A DNA stretch of 64,000 nucleotides from Acidobacteriota bacterium (GTDB lineage Bacteria > Acidobacteriota > Vicinamibacteria > Vicinamibacterales > SCN-69-37): the NCBI GenBank assembly GCA_016716905.1, contig JADJUS010000004.1, positions 434,001 to 498,000 of the forward strand, read 5' to 3'. Shown here piece after piece: positions 43,770-53,884 of this stretch. The position numbers were made by a program, and so were the translations under genes. The notes below the pieces were generated by a model. It ran no database searches, was not told where the DNA came from, and saw only the letters and a program-made list of their open reading frames with translations. Positions within the stretch are counted from its first letter, which is position 1. Every line of letters starts with the position of its first letter.

Positions 43770-45044
43770 TCAGCGCCCCATGGTGGACAGGAACTCGGCG
43801 TTGTCGCGGGTCTTCGTGAGGCGCGACAGCATCAACTCCATCGCCTCGGGCGGCGACAGCGGCGTCAGCACTTTGCGGAGCACCCACACCCGGCTGAGGT
43901 CCTCCTTGGGCATCAGCAGTTCTTCCTTGCGGGTGCCGCTCTTCTGCATGTCAATCGCCGGGAACACCCGCCGGTCCGCCAGTTTGCGGTCCAGGTGAAT
44001 CTCCATGTTGCCGGTGCCCTTGAACTCCTCGAAGATCACGTCGTCCATACGCGAACCGGTCTCGACCAGCGCGGTCGCCACAATGGTCAGCGACCCGCCG
44101 GCCTCAATGTTCCGCGCCGCGCCAAAGAACCGCTTCGGCCGCTGCAGGGCATTGCTGTCCACGCCACCGGTGAGCACCCGGCCCGACGTCGGCACGATCG
44201 TGTTGTAGGCCCGCGCCAGGCGGGTGATCGAGTCGAGCAGGATCACCACGTCCTTGCCGTATTCCACCAACCGCTTGGCTTTTTCGATGACCATCTCGGC
44301 CACCTGCACATGGCGCTGCGCCGCCTCATCAAACGTCGACGCCACCACCTCGCCGCGCACCGACCGCCGCATGTCGGTGACCTCTTCGGGCCGCTCATCA
44401 ATCAGCAGCACGATCAGGTACACCTCGGGATGATTCGTGGTGATGCTGTTCGCGAGGTTCTGCAGCAGCATCGTCTTGCCGGTCCGCGGCTGCGCCACGA
44501 TCAGGCCGCGTTGCCCCTTGCCCAGCGGCGTCATCAAGTCCATCACGCGCGCTGAGGTGTTGTCGCCGGTGGTCTCGAGCCGGATGCGCCGGTCGGGATA
44601 CATCGGCGTCAGGTTCTCGAACGACACCCGCTTTCGGGTGTGGTCGGGCGGTTCGAAGTTGACCGCGTCCACCTTGACCAGCGAGAAATACTTTTCGCCC
44701 TCTTTCGGCGATCGCACCTGCCCCGAGACGGTATCGCCCGTCTGCAGGTCGAACCGGCGAATCTGCGCCGGCGACACGTACACGTCGTCTGGCCCTGGCA
44801 GGTAGTTGTAATCGGGTGCGCGCAGGAACCCGTACCCGTCGGGCAGCATTTCCAGCACACCTTCCGAGAAGAGCAGGCCGCTTTTTTCCGCGCGCGCGCG
44901 AAGGATCTGGAAGATCAGGTCCTGGGTCCGCAAGCCGGTGGCATGGGGCAGGTCCAGGTCCTGGGCAATCCTGGTCAACTCGGCGACGCTCATCTCTTTG
45001 AGCAGCGCGAGATCTGTTGCGGGCGTCGGTGCGTGTTGAGTCAA
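43770..45044 (-). CDS. rho: Transcription termination factor Rho
   Basis: A 424-residue Rho. N-terminal helical domain ([15 protein letters not shown]), RNA-binding cold-shock-like domain with [15 protein letters not shown] and [14 protein letters not shown], and the hexameric ATPase with PMYPDRRI, Walker [23 protein letters not shown], Walker [17 protein letters not shown] and the Q/R loops. The apparent start is TTG at 45044; ATG at 44993 would cut into the conserved N-terminal helix, so the TTG is preferred although no ribosome binding site is clear. Length matches the compact Rho form without inserts. Confidence 0.97.
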   Translation of the reverse strand: MTQHAPTPATDLALLKEMSVAELTRIAQDLDLPHATGLRTQDLIFQILRARAEKSGLLFSEGVLEMLPDGYGFLRAPDYNYLPGPDDVYVSPAQIRRFDLQTGDTVSGQVRSPKEGEKYFSLVKVDAVNFEPPDHTRKRVSFENLTPMYPDRRIRLETTGDNTSARVMDLMTPLGKGQRGLIVAQPRTGKTMLLQNLANSITTNHPEVYLIVLLIDERPEEVTDMRRSVRGEVVASTFDEAAQRHVQVAEMVIEKAKRLVEYGKDVVILLDSITRLARAYNTIVPTSGRVLTGGVDSNALQRPKRFFGAARNIEAGGSLTIVATALVETGSRMDDVIFEEFKGTGNMEIHLDRKLADRRVFPAIDMQKSGTRKEELLMPKEDLSRVWVLRKVLTPLSPPEAMELMLSRLTKTRDNAEFLSTMGR

Positions 45045-45074
45045 CGGTAGAAGCCGGTGCCGAGCGGGTCCGGC

Positions 45075-47447
45075 TTAGTGCCGGGTGCGAAGTTCGTGCC
45101 CGGGAATATCCGACTCTGGCGGCAGCGTCGGCAGCGGCCCCTCGAGGGCCGTCCGAAGCACGTCATCCATCGTCTCGACCAGATGCACTTCCATCGTGTC
45201 GAGCACATTCTTCGGAATTTCCGAGAGGTCCTTCTCGTTGTCCTTCGGCAGCAGGATCGTGGTGACCCCGGCGCGATGGGCCGCGAGCAGCTTTTCCTTC
45301 AGTCCACCAATCGGCAGCACCTTGCCGCGCAGCGTGATTTCACCCGTCATCGCCACGTCGCGACGCACGGGCACGCGCGACAGCGCAGAGACAATCGCCG
45401 TGGCCAGCGTGATGCCCGCCGACGGGCCGTCCTTGGGAATGGCGCCTTCGGGAATGTGCACGTGGATATCCGTCCGCCGGTTGAAGTCGCGGGGAATCCC
45501 CAGCTCTTCCGTCTTCGACCGCACCCAGCTCATGGCCGCCTGCGCCGACTCCTGCATGACATCGCCGAGTTTTCCGGTGAGCGTGAGCTTGCCGCGCCCC
45601 GGCATCAACGTGGCTTCTGCCACCAGCAATTCGCCGCCGACTTCGGTCCACGCCAGACCGGTCGCGATGCCGATTTCGTTCTTCTCTTCGGCCATCGAGG
45701 GACGGAACCGCGGCACGCCGAGATACTCGGTGACCTTGGCGCTGTCGATCAGTTCGCTGAAGTCCGCACCCTGCACCACGACCTTCCGCGCCACTTTGCG
45801 GCAGATGGCGGCCACTTCGCGTTCGAGGTTCCGCACGCCGGCTTCGCGCGTGTAGCGCTGGATGATGGTCTGATACGCCTCATCCTTGAACACGATATTG
45901 GCGGACGTGAGACCGGCACCTTCCACCGCCTTGGGCCCGAGGAAGCGCTTGCCAATCTCGAGCTTCTCCATCTCGGTGTATCCGGCCAGCTGCAGCACTT
46001 CCATGCGGTCGCGCAGTGCCTGCGGAATCGAATGCAGCACGTTGGCCGTGCAGATGAACATGACGTTCGACAGGTCGTACTCCACGTCGAGGTAGTGGTC
46101 CAGGAACGTGCCGTTCTGTTCCGGGTCCAGCACTTCGAGCAGCGCCGCCGATGGGTCGCCCCGGAAGTCCATGGACATCTTGTCCACTTCGTCGAGCAGG
46201 AACACCGGGTTCATGGTGCCCGCCTTCTTCATCATCTGGATGATCTGGCCGGGGAACGCGCCGATGTATGTGCGCCGATGTCCTCGAATTTCCGCTTCGT
46301 CGCGCACGCCACCCAGCGAGAGGCGCACGAACTTGCGGTTCATCGCGCGGGCAATCGAACGCGCCAGCGATGTCTTGCCCACTCCAGGGGGGCCCGCCAG
46401 CGTCAGAATTGTGGCCTTCGGCTTCTTGACCAGCACCCGGACGGCCAGGAACTCGATGATGCGTTCCTTGATCTTCTCGAGCCCGAAATGGTCGTCGTGC
46501 AGGATCGCTTCGGCCTTCTTCAGGTCGCGACCCTCCTTGGACTTCTTGTGCCAGGGCATCGCGATCAGCCAGTCGAGGTAGTTCCTCGACACGGTTGCTT
46601 CGGCCGACATCGGCGGCATCGCGTCGAGCCGCTTGAGCTCGTCGATGGCCTTCTTTTCAACTTCCTTCGGCATCCGGGCCTGGGCGATCTTCTTCTTCAG
46701 GTCGTCGCCTTCGTTGCCCTTGTCATCCTTGCGTCCCAGTTCGCGCTGGATGGCCTTCATCTTCTCGTTGAGGTAGTACTCCTTCTGGGCCTTCTCCATC
46801 TGCTTCTTCACGCGAGACTGGATGCGGCGGTCTACCTGGAGCTTGTCTACTTCAGCTTCGAGCACGGTCACGATGCGCCCGAGGCGCTCGAGCGGCGCGA
46901 CGATCTCGAGCAGGTTCTGCTTTTCCTCGATGCCCACCTGCAGGTGCGCGGCGATCGTGTCGGCCAGGCGCGACGGGTCGTCTACGCGCACGGCGGCAAT
47001 CATCGCGTCGTACTGCAGCGTGTTCGACAGCTTCACGTACTGTTCGAACAGCGTCACCACGCGGCTCATCACGCCTTCGGCATCGGCGGGTGCCTCGGCC
47101 TTTTTCGGCAGCACCTTCACCGTGACGCGGAAAAATCCCTTGTCTTCCTTCCATTCGACCGCGCGCGCGCGTTCGACACCTTCCACCAGCACCTTGATGT
47201 TGCCGTCGGGCAGTTTCAACGACTGCACGATATTCGCCACACAGCCCATCGTGTAGATGTCGGCAGGCTGCGGATCGTCAATCGCCGCATCGTGCTGCGC
47301 GGCCAGGAAAATTCGCTTGTCGGTGGTCAGCGCATGTTCAAGCGCGCGCGTCGATGACGGCCGTCCAATGACAAACGGCATCATCATGTGCGGAAACACC
47401 ACGACGTCGCGCAGTGGGACGATAGGGAGAGTTTCGTACTGATCCAT
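45075..47447 (-). CDS. lon: ATP-dependent protease Lon
   Basis: ATG at 47447 gives 790 residues, the normal LonA length. The N-terminal substrate domain starts [19 protein letters not shown]; the AAA+ domain has [24 protein letters not shown] and sensor regions; the peptidase domain has the catalytic serine in PKDGPSAG (Ser676) and the lysine about 43 residues later. Lon degrades misfolded and regulatory proteins in the cytosol. It lies 11 bp downstream of clpX, completing a tig-clpP-clpX-lon cluster like that of many bacteria. Confidence 0.97.
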   Translation of the reverse strand: MDQYETLPIVPLRDVVVFPHMMMPFVIGRPSSTRALEHALTTDKRIFLAAQHDAAIDDPQPADIYTMGCVANIVQSLKLPDGNIKVLVEGVERARAVEWKEDKGFFRVTVKVLPKKAEAPADAEGVMSRVVTLFEQYVKLSNTLQYDAMIAAVRVDDPSRLADTIAAHLQVGIEEKQNLLEIVAPLERLGRIVTVLEAEVDKLQVDRRIQSRVKKQMEKAQKEYYLNEKMKAIQRELGRKDDKGNEGDDLKKKIAQARMPKEVEKKAIDELKRLDAMPPMSAEATVSRNYLDWLIAMPWHKKSKEGRDLKKAEAILHDDHFGLEKIKERIIEFLAVRVLVKKPKATILTLAGPPGVGKTSLARSIARAMNRKFVRLSLGGVRDEAEIRGHRRTYIGAFPGQIIQMMKKAGTMNPVFLLDEVDKMSMDFRGDPSAALLEVLDPEQNGTFLDHYLDVEYDLSNVMFICTANVLHSIPQALRDRMEVLQLAGYTEMEKLEIGKRFLGPKAVEGAGLTSANIVFKDEAYQTIIQRYTREAGVRNLEREVAAICRKVARKVVVQGADFSELIDSAKVTEYLGVPRFRPSMAEEKNEIGIATGLAWTEVGGELLVAEATLMPGRGKLTLTGKLGDVMQESAQAAMSWVRSKTEELGIPRDFNRRTDIHVHIPEGAIPKDGPSAGITLATAIVSALSRVPVRRDVAMTGEITLRGKVLPIGGLKEKLLAAHRAGVTTILLPKDNEKDLSEIPKNVLDTMEVHLVETMDDVLRTALEGPLPTLPPESDIPGHELRTRH

Positions 47448-47458
47448 GGTTAGTCGGA

Positions 47459-48703
47459 CTATCCCGCCTTTTCCATCACGGTAATTGGTTCTTTCTTCGA
47501 CTCTACCACCTCGCGTGTGATGACGCACTCCCGAATCTTCTTCTGACCCGGCAGGGTGTACATCAGGTCGAGCATGATGTCTTCAATGATCATCCGCAGA
47601 CCGCGCGCGCCGATCTTGCGCTGCAGCGCCCGCTCCGCGATCGCTTCCAGGGCGTCGTCTGTGAAGCGCAGCTTCACATTCTCGTAATCGAACATCCGCT
47701 GATACTGACGGGTGATCGCATTCCGCGGCTCCGTGAGGATCTGGATGAGTGCGGGCTTGTCAAGTTCGTGCAACGTGCCCACCACCGGCAGGCGGCCGAC
47801 GAATTCAGGAATGAGCCCGTACTTGATCAGGTCGCCGGGTTCCACCTGTTCGATCAAGGTGACCGAGGCCTCGACGTTCGACTTCACGTCGGCCTTGAAG
47901 CCCAGCGTCTTTTTGCCGATGCGCCGCGCAATCTGTTTGTCGAGTCCGACAAACGCCCCGCCGACGATGAAGAGGATGTTGCTGGTGTCGATCTGGAAAA
48001 ATTCCTGGTGCGGATGTTTACGTCCGCCCTGCGGCGGCACGTTGGCCACCGTTCCCTCCAGAATTTTCAGCAGCGCCTGCTGCACGCCTTCGCCGGAGAC
48101 ATCGCGCGTGATCGACGGGTTTTCATCCTTGCGGCAGATCTTGTCCACCTCATCCACATAGATGATGCCCTGTTGCGCCTTCTCGATATCGCCACCGGCT
48201 GCCTGCAGCAACTTGAGGATGATGTTCTCGACGTCTTCGCCGACGTATCCCGCTTCGGTCAGCGTGGTGGCGTCAACAATCGTGAACGGCACCGACAGAA
48301 GACGCGCCAGCGTCTGGGCGAGCAACGTCTTGCCCGTGCCGGTGGGCCCAATGAGCAGGATATTGGACTTGGTCAGTTCGACGTCGTTGCGGCCCTTGGA
48401 CTGCTTGGCGATCTCAAGGCGCTTGTAATGGTTGTAGACGGCGACGGCCAGCTTCTTCTTCGTCTGGTCCTGGCCGATGACGTACTCGTCGAGGAACTTC
48501 TTGATCTCGATGGGCGTCGGCAACCCCGTGCGCGTGGTGGTCTTGTCGAACTTGTTGTCGTCCGCAATGATGTCGTTGCACACCTCGACGCATTCGTCGC
48601 AAATGAAGACCGTCGGGCCCGCAATGAGCTTGCGGACGTCGTTCTGGTCCTTGTTGCAGAACGAGCAGCGGAGGACGTCGGTGTCACCGGCTTTTTTGGT
48701 CAT
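47459..48703 (-). CDS. clpX: ATP-dependent Clp protease ATP-binding subunit ClpX
   Basis: A 414-residue ClpX: N-terminal zinc finger ([11 protein letters not shown] and ICDECVEVC), Walker [14 protein letters not shown], Walker [11 protein letters not shown], the [22 protein letters not shown] stretch, and a C-terminal sensor-2 region. The IGF loop that docks onto ClpP is represented in the expected region. A GGAAGGA site precedes the ATG. Unfolds substrates for ClpP, encoded 30 bp upstream. Confidence 0.97.
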   Translation of the reverse strand: MTKKAGDTDVLRCSFCNKDQNDVRKLIAGPTVFICDECVEVCNDIIADDNKFDKTTTRTGLPTPIEIKKFLDEYVIGQDQTKKKLAVAVYNHYKRLEIAKQSKGRNDVELTKSNILLIGPTGTGKTLLAQTLARLLSVPFTIVDATTLTEAGYVGEDVENIILKLLQAAGGDIEKAQQGIIYVDEVDKICRKDENPSITRDVSGEGVQQALLKILEGTVANVPPQGGRKHPHQEFFQIDTSNILFIVGGAFVGLDKQIARRIGKKTLGFKADVKSNVEASVTLIEQVEPGDLIKYGLIPEFVGRLPVVGTLHELDKPALIQILTEPRNAITRQYQRMFDYENVKLRFTDDALEAIAERALQRKIGARGLRMIIEDIMLDLMYTLPGQKKIRECVITREVVESKKEPITVMEKAG

Positions 48704-48733
48704 GAATCCTTCCGAAGTGTCGGTCCGCCAGCG

Positions 48734-49336
48734 CTACGCACGACGATTGAGGACATCATCGATAATACCGTAGTCTTTTGCTTCACCCGCACCCAGGATG
48801 TAGTCGCGGTCTGTGTCCTGGGCGATTTTCGACACGGGTTGCCCCGAGTGGTGGGCCAGAATCTCATTCAATTGCGCACGCATGCGCAGAATTTCCCTGG
48901 CGTGGATGTCGATGTCGCTCGCCTGGCCCCGCAGCCCCGACATTGATGGCTGGTGGATCAGGATGCGCGCGTTCGGCAGCGAAAACCGCTTCCCTTTGGC
49001 GCCGGCCGCCAGCAGGACCGCTGCCATCGATGCCGCCTGCCCGATGCAATACGTCTGCACCTGCGGCTTGATGAACTGCATCGTGTCGTAGATCGCCAGA
49101 CCGGCCGTGATCGACCCGCCGGGGCTGTTGATGTAGAGCAGGATGTCGCGCTCGGGATCCTCGGCCTCAAGGAACAACATCTGCGCGATCACCAGGTTCG
49201 CAATCGCGTCGTCAATCTCCGTGCCGATGAAGATGATCCCGTCCTTCAGCAGCCGGGAGAAAATGTCGTACGCCCGTTCCCCACGGTTCGTCTGCTCGAC
49301 GACCATCGGCACGAGTTGCGATTTCGGAGTCACCAT
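48734..49336 (-). CDS. clpP: ATP-dependent Clp protease proteolytic subunit ClpP
   Basis: A 200-residue ClpP with catalytic Ser103 in [14 protein letters not shown], His128 in [12 protein letters not shown] and an Asp in [10 protein letters not shown] (probably 178). The start codon directly abuts the stop of the trigger factor gene. Forms the barrel-shaped peptidase with ClpX. Confidence 0.97.
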   Translation of the reverse strand: MVTPKSQLVPMVVEQTNRGERAYDIFSRLLKDGIIFIGTEIDDAIANLVIAQMLFLEAEDPERDILLYINSPGGSITAGLAIYDTMQFIKPQVQTYCIGQAASMAAVLLAAGAKGKRFSLPNARILIHQPSMSGLRGQASDIDIHAREILRMRAQLNEILAHHSGQPVSKIAQDTDRDYILGAGEAKDYGIIDDVLNRRA

Positions 49337-50611
49337 CTAAGAGACCTGCGCTTTCTCAAGCAGCCACGCTACCGTTTTTTCGCGGCGGATCCCCGATTCA
49401 ATCGGGCCAACGCCGCCTTCCTTTTCCAGCCGAGCCCGGACGGCCGCTGCCGTGCGCCCCGTGCGTTCCGCGAACTTCTCCACCTCGGCGGCCACATCCT
49501 CTTCGGCGGCCGCAAGGCCTTCGCGCCGCGCAATTTCGTCGAGCACCAGCGTGCTCTTGACCGTTTCTTCCGACGGCCCCTTCTGCCGCTCCCGGAACTC
49601 CTGCCAGTCGATGCCCGCCTTCATCGGGTCCATCCCCTGATCCATCAGGCGGCGCACAAATTCTTCCAGCCGCCGATCGATCTCCCGATCCACCAGCACC
49701 GCCGGCACCGGTGTGCGCATCCGCGCCGCCAGATCCTGCAGCAGATCGTGCCGCACCTTGTGTTCCGCCTCGTGTTCCGCTTCGTGCTGCAGGTCGTGCC
49801 GAATCCGGTCGCGCAGCGCCTCGATCGTCTCGACTTCGCTCACTTCCTTCGCGAATTCGTCGGTCAGCTCGGCCAGTTCCTTGCGGCGCAGTCCCTTGAC
49901 CGACACCTCGTAATCCACCGTGACGCCCGCAAGCTCGGGCACTTCATACTCAGTGGGATACGTCACCGAGAACGTCCGCGTGTCACCTGCGGCAACGCCG
50001 CTCAGGTTTTCATCAAACCCCGGAGGGTTGCCTTTCGCGCCCAACTCGATCGACACGTTCTGCATCGGCTCCGGCTTCGCATCGTCCTTCTTGACCGTGC
50101 GGGTGACGTCCATCAGGACCGCGTCGCCCACACTTGCAGTGCGGTCTTCCACCGGATGCCACTTGGCCGCCCGCTGGCGCAATTGCTCCAGCACCTGGTC
50201 GACGGCGCCCACTTCAAGGATGGCCGGCGGTTTCGTCAGCGCGATGCCCGTGTATTCGCCCGGCTCGATGGGCGGCACCGTTTCAAACTCCGCGAGAAAT
50301 GTGAGCGGCTGGCCCTCATCAAGCACAACATCCTTGATGTCCGGGGTCGCCACGGGCCGCAGGCCCCGCTCGCGCAACGCCTCGTCCACCAGGCGCGGGA
50401 TCATCGCGTTGGCCACGTCATACAGGATCTGGTCCTTGTAGCGTTGCTTCACGACGGTCATGGGCACCTTGCCCTGGCGGAAGCCGGGCACGCGGGCGCT
50501 GCGGCTGTAGCCCTGCGCCACTTTCTGGATTTCGGCGGCCACGGCCTCGGGCGGCACTTCAAACAGCAGATGTTTCTGGGTCTCGGTGACCTCGGTCAGT
50601 TCGATCTTCAT
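49337..50611 (-). CDS. tig: Trigger factor
   Basis: The ATG at 50611 (MKIELTEVTETQKHLLFEVP) is the conserved trigger factor start; the frame upstream runs into a tRNA and is not coding. The 424-residue protein has the ribosome-binding N-terminal domain with the GFRQGKVPMTVVKQRY form of the signature, a PPIase domain containing VGDAVLMDVTRTV and the long C-terminal helical arms. It acts as ribosome-bound chaperone. First gene of tig-clpP-clpX-lon, with no gap to clpP. Confidence 0.95.
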   Translation of the reverse strand: MKIELTEVTETQKHLLFEVPPEAVAAEIQKVAQGYSRSARVPGFRQGKVPMTVVKQRYKDQILYDVANAMIPRLVDEALRERGLRPVATPDIKDVVLDEGQPLTFLAEFETVPPIEPGEYTGIALTKPPAILEVGAVDQVLEQLRQRAAKWHPVEDRTASVGDAVLMDVTRTVKKDDAKPEPMQNVSIELGAKGNPPGFDENLSGVAAGDTRTFSVTYPTEYEVPELAGVTVDYEVSVKGLRRKELAELTDEFAKEVSEVETIEALRDRIRHDLQHEAEHEAEHKVRHDLLQDLAARMRTPVPAVLVDREIDRRLEEFVRRLMDQGMDPMKAGIDWQEFRERQKGPSEETVKSTLVLDEIARREGLAAAEEDVAAEVEKFAERTGRTAAAVRARLEKEGGVGPIESGIRREKTVAWLLEKAQVS

Positions 50612-50653
50612 CACTTTAATTGTATAGGTGTGCGCGGGCGTTGCGGGGTGAGA

Positions 50654-50740
50654 TGGTGCGAAAGGGGGGAGTCGAACCCCCAAGGCCTTCCGGCCACCGG
50701 ATTCTAAGTCCGGCGCGTCTGCCAGTTCCGCCACTCTCGC
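50654..50740 (-). tRNA. tRNA-Leu (UAG)
   Basis: On the minus strand an 87-nt cloverleaf runs from GCGAGAG to a genome-encoded CCA (50654-50656). The acceptor stem pairs GCGAGAG with CTTTCGC, the anticodon stem-loop is CCGGA-CTTAGAA-TCCGG with anticodon TAG, there is a long variable arm of the leucine class, and the T arm has GGTTCGACTCC. It lies 42 bp upstream of tig on the same strand. Confidence 0.97.
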
Positions 50741-50791
50741 GTCACGCCAAGATTACCAGATCGATGGAACCATTGGTCCTAATGTGGCGTA

Positions 50792-50810
50792 ACATAACGC
50801 GTAGTTATGT
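50792..50810. promoter_or_regulatory. Palindrome at fourth PadR gene start (probable operator)
   Basis: ACATAAC (50792-50798) and GTTATGT (50804-50810) form a perfect inverted repeat with a 5-nt spacer. The right arm covers the ATG at 50807. It matches the ACAT/ATGT consensus of PadR sites and the same placement as at 17388-17412. Confidence 0.65.
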
Positions 50811-51139
50811 CCAAGACCCTGCCCCCCATCACGCACCTCCAGTTCCTCGTCCTCGAGGCCCTGGCCGAGACTGAACAGGCAGGCCGCGACCTGCGCGACC
50901 TGCTGGCCGGATATGGCGTCCGCAACTCCGCGCCGGCCTTTTACCAGATGATGGCGCGTCTTGAAGCGTCAGCGTTGGTGGAAGGGTGGTACGACCAGAA
51001 GTTGGTGGCGGGCCAGAACGTGAAGGAGCGCCGGTATCGGCTGACCAAGGCCGGTGAGCGTTCGGTGGAGGCCACGCGCAACTTCTATGTCGCACGCCTC
51101 GCCTCAGCGCGCCTCCTGCGCAAGAGGTCGCATGCCTGA
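50807..51139 (+). CDS. PadR-like winged-helix regulator (4)
   Basis: A 110-residue regulator. The winged helix is somewhat divergent (THLQFLVLEALAETEQAGRDLRDLL, SAPAFYQMMARLEASALVEG) but the wing VKERRYRLTKAGERSV and the position before an ADOP permease mark it as PadR-like. It overlaps the permease gene by 8 bp. The start lies within a palindrome, probably its own operator. Confidence 0.85.
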   Translation: MSKTLPPITHLQFLVLEALAETEQAGRDLRDLLAGYGVRNSAPAFYQMMARLEASALVEGWYDQKLVAGQNVKERRYRLTKAGERSVEATRNFYVARLASARLLRKRSHA

Positions 51140-53819
51140 ACGTTGGGTGGCCTGGTGCCGGCGGCTCGTGCCCGAGCCCCTGCGCACGGACGCATTTGAT
51201 CCCACGGCGGAAGATCTCCTGCACGCCGCTTGCCTGTCTCGTCGGCCCCGCATCGCCGCGCGCGTCATTGACGGCGCGCGCCTGAGAGCACGCGTTCTGC
51301 TCGCGGCCCTCGAATGCCGTCGTCTTGCCGCCTTCACTCCACCGTCAAGCCACCAGCTCCCAGGCTGGGGCCCAGTCAGAAAGGGCACCATGTTCCGCGA
51401 CCTCATGACCGTCACTCGTCGCCTCTGGCGCGAGCCCCGATTTACCGCCGCTGTCATCCTCACATTGGCCCTGGGTCTGGGCGCCAACCTCACCGTGTTT
51501 ACCTTCGTCGATGCGTATCTGATCGCGCCACTTCCCGTACCGCAGCCGGGCGAGCTGCTGCGCGTGTCTCAAGATCGCGACGGGGGCAGCGCCGACCTCG
51601 CGTCGTATCCCAACTATCGCGATGGTCGCGATGCGTCACGTGCCGTGATCGATCTGGCGGCGCACACGCAGACGATGGCCCTGGTCGGGCCGCCGGATGC
51701 GGGGGAGGTGCGTGCGATTGAAGTGGTGTCGGGCAATTACTTCCGCGTCCTCCGCCTCGTACCCCAGGCGGGGCGACTCCTGAGTGACACCGATGACCTG
51801 GCGGAGCTGGCCAGTCCTGTGGTCGTCATCAGCGACGGGTTCTGGCGTGCCCGACTGGGCGCCCGTTCAGACGCGATCGGTGCGCCGCTCTACATCAACG
51901 GCGCCAAATTCGAGGTCGTCGGCGTCGCGCCCGCAGGATTTCATGGCACGTTCGCCGCGCACCGCGTGGATGTCTGGGCGCCCATCACCATGCAACAGCA
52001 CGTGCGGCCCCGCGGACTGTCGATCGACCGCCGTGCGTGGGGATGGCTGTGGATGATCGGTCGGCTCACACCCGGGCATGGGCCCGCTGATGCCGAGCGG
52101 GCGCTGGCGGCTGCGGCTGACGGCATCAATCGGCAGTTTCCGCCCTCGAGACCCGCTGATGCCCTGGCGTATGTCGTTCAGCCCGTGAGCGCCCTGTCGG
52201 TGGGCGACCAGGCGCGACTGACGCCGGTGTTATTGACGGCCTTTGCGTTCACGGGACTGCTGTTCATCGCGACATGCGCGAACCTCGCCGGACTGATGCA
52301 TGCGCGGGTGGCGGCACGACGCAAGGAGTTGGCGGTGCGCCAATCCCTTGGCGCGGGCCGCCTTCGCCTGATGTGGGAGTGGATGGTCGAATGCACGCTC
52401 CTGGCGCTGGGTGGTGGCGTCGCTGCGCTGGTCGTCGCCCGGCTCACCGCCCAACTGCTGGGGGCGGTCGAGCTGCCGCGCCAACTGCTGGGCGACTTGT
52501 CGTTTGACACCACGCTTCAGTGGCGCGTGGCCGTCTACACCCTCGGTGTGTCATTACTCGGTGCCGTCCTCTTCGGCGCTAGCAGCGCCTGGCGCGCGGC
52601 GCGCCAAGTACCGGTCGACGCGCTCAAAGAGGAAGGCGGCAACTCGTCCGGGGGCCGCCGGAGTGTCCGGGCTCGGCGCGCGATGGTGACCGTGCAGGTG
52701 GGTGTGTCGGTCGTGCTGCTGATGCTGGCGTCGCTCCTGACCACCAGCCTGCGTCGGCAGCAGCAGGCGTCACCGGGCTTCGACACCTCGGTGATGGGCG
52801 TCCTGTCGGTGCATCTGCAGCGTCAGCGCGTGCCCGAGGGCGAGTGGCCCGCACTCACCCAGCGGGCCCTGGACGCGGCGCGTGCCGTCCCTGGTGTCGA
52901 GGCCGCCGATTTGGGCCTGCGCGCGCCCCTGGAACAGGGCGAAGACGTGCAGACCATCCGGATACCCGGCTACGACCCGCAGCACGAGGCCGACGGACTC
53001 TCGATCGATTTCAACCAGGTGGGACCGCAGTACTTCGACACACTCGGATTGCGATTTGCGTCAGGCGGCCCCTGGGATCCGCGCAACAGCGCGCCGACCG
53101 TCGTGGTCAATCACACGATGGCGGCCCGCTATTGGCCGGGGACCGACCCGGTTGGCCGCACGGTACTCATTGGCCGGACGTCGGCGACGGTGTCCGGCGT
53201 CGTGGCCGACTCGGCGTACTACAACGTGGGCGAGTCGCCCCGACCGTTCATCTACCTGCCCGCACACGTGCAACCACCGGGGGGCTTTGTGCTGCATGTG
53301 AGGGCGGCACGTGGCACTGACCCTGCGGCTCTCATGGCCGTGGTGGCGAAATCCCTGGCGGGGTCCGACGCCCGACTCGCACCGTTTGACGTCATGGCCT
53401 TCAACGAACTACGCCAGGTTCCCCTCTTTCCCACACGGCTGCTGACGATGGCCGCCCTGGTGTTTGGCGTGGTCTCGGTCATTCTCACCGCCGTCGGTTT
53501 GTACGGCGTGATTGCGGCGTCGGTCAGCGCGCGGACGCGAGAGATCGGAGTACGCCTGGCGTTAGGAGCGCAACCGGACCGCGTGCAGCGCGGCATCATC
53601 GCCGAAGCCCTGACGCTTGCGGCGGTTGGCGGCAGTGCGGGTCTGGTGGCCGGCTACCTTGCCGCGTACCAACTGCGCGCGTGGCTGTTCGACGTCGCGC
53701 CCTTTGACCTTGCCATCACGGTTGGCGTGGTCGCAACGGTTGCGGTGCTGGCCATGGCGTCGGCGTGGATACCGGCTCGGCGCGCTGCGCGGGTGGACCC
53801 GGTCAGGGCGATGAGATGA
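51132..53819 (+). CDS. ABC transporter permease, ADOP/MacB-FtsX type (3)
   Basis: ATG at 51132, overlapping the regulator stop, gives 895 residues. A soluble head of about 85 residues (WVAWCRRLVPEPLRTDAFDP) precedes the first helix (AAVILTLALGLGANLTVFTFVD), MacB core, FtsX block near 370-480 and a C-terminal FtsX block ending PARRAARVDPVRAMR. The stop TGA at 53817-53819 abuts palindrome locus J. Same module type as at 17.7 and 22.7 kb. Confidence 0.9.
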   Translation: MPERWVAWCRRLVPEPLRTDAFDPTAEDLLHAACLSRRPRIAARVIDGARLRARVLLAALECRRLAAFTPPSSHQLPGWGPVRKGTMFRDLMTVTRRLWREPRFTAAVILTLALGLGANLTVFTFVDAYLIAPLPVPQPGELLRVSQDRDGGSADLASYPNYRDGRDASRAVIDLAAHTQTMALVGPPDAGEVRAIEVVSGNYFRVLRLVPQAGRLLSDTDDLAELASPVVVISDGFWRARLGARSDAIGAPLYINGAKFEVVGVAPAGFHGTFAAHRVDVWAPITMQQHVRPRGLSIDRRAWGWLWMIGRLTPGHGPADAERALAAAADGINRQFPPSRPADALAYVVQPVSALSVGDQARLTPVLLTAFAFTGLLFIATCANLAGLMHARVAARRKELAVRQSLGAGRLRLMWEWMVECTLLALGGGVAALVVARLTAQLLGAVELPRQLLGDLSFDTTLQWRVAVYTLGVSLLGAVLFGASSAWRAARQVPVDALKEEGGNSSGGRRSVRARRAMVTVQVGVSVVLLMLASLLTTSLRRQQQASPGFDTSVMGVLSVHLQRQRVPEGEWPALTQRALDAARAVPGVEAADLGLRAPLEQGEDVQTIRIPGYDPQHEADGLSIDFNQVGPQYFDTLGLRFASGGPWDPRNSAPTVVVNHTMAARYWPGTDPVGRTVLIGRTSATVSGVVADSAYYNVGESPRPFIYLPAHVQPPGGFVLHVRAARGTDPAALMAVVAKSLAGSDARLAPFDVMAFNELRQVPLFPTRLLTMAALVFGVVSVILTAVGLYGVIAASVSARTREIGVRLALGAQPDRVQRGIIAEALTLAAVGGSAGLVAGYLAAYQLRAWLFDVAPFDLAITVGVVATVAVLAMASAWIPARRAARVDPVRAMR

Positions 53820-53820
53820 A

Positions 53821-53884
53821 ATCAAACGACCTCTGAGGTAGTTTTCACACCACCTCAAGAAAACTACCTCAGAGGTCGTTTGAT
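53821..53884. repeat. Dispersed palindrome locus J, between two convergent stops
   Basis: Perfect 26-bp arms at 53821-53846 and 53859-53884 with a 12-nt loop. Inner halves are GGTAGTTTTC / GAAAACTACC, mirrored. The pair fills the gap between the TGA of the permease and the last base of the convergent DUF5916 gene. Confidence 0.95.

Noticed and set aside
50612..50734. An N-terminal extension of trigger factor through the tRNA region.
   Set aside because: The open frame runs antisense-free through a complete tRNA-Leu and the conserved protein start is at 50611.
9907..53884. The palindromes could be plain Rho-independent terminators.
   Set aside because: Two loci lie inside translated genes, one lies over start regions, most lack a T-run, and each unit is itself a palindrome. 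Terminator function at some loci is possible but does not explain the family.
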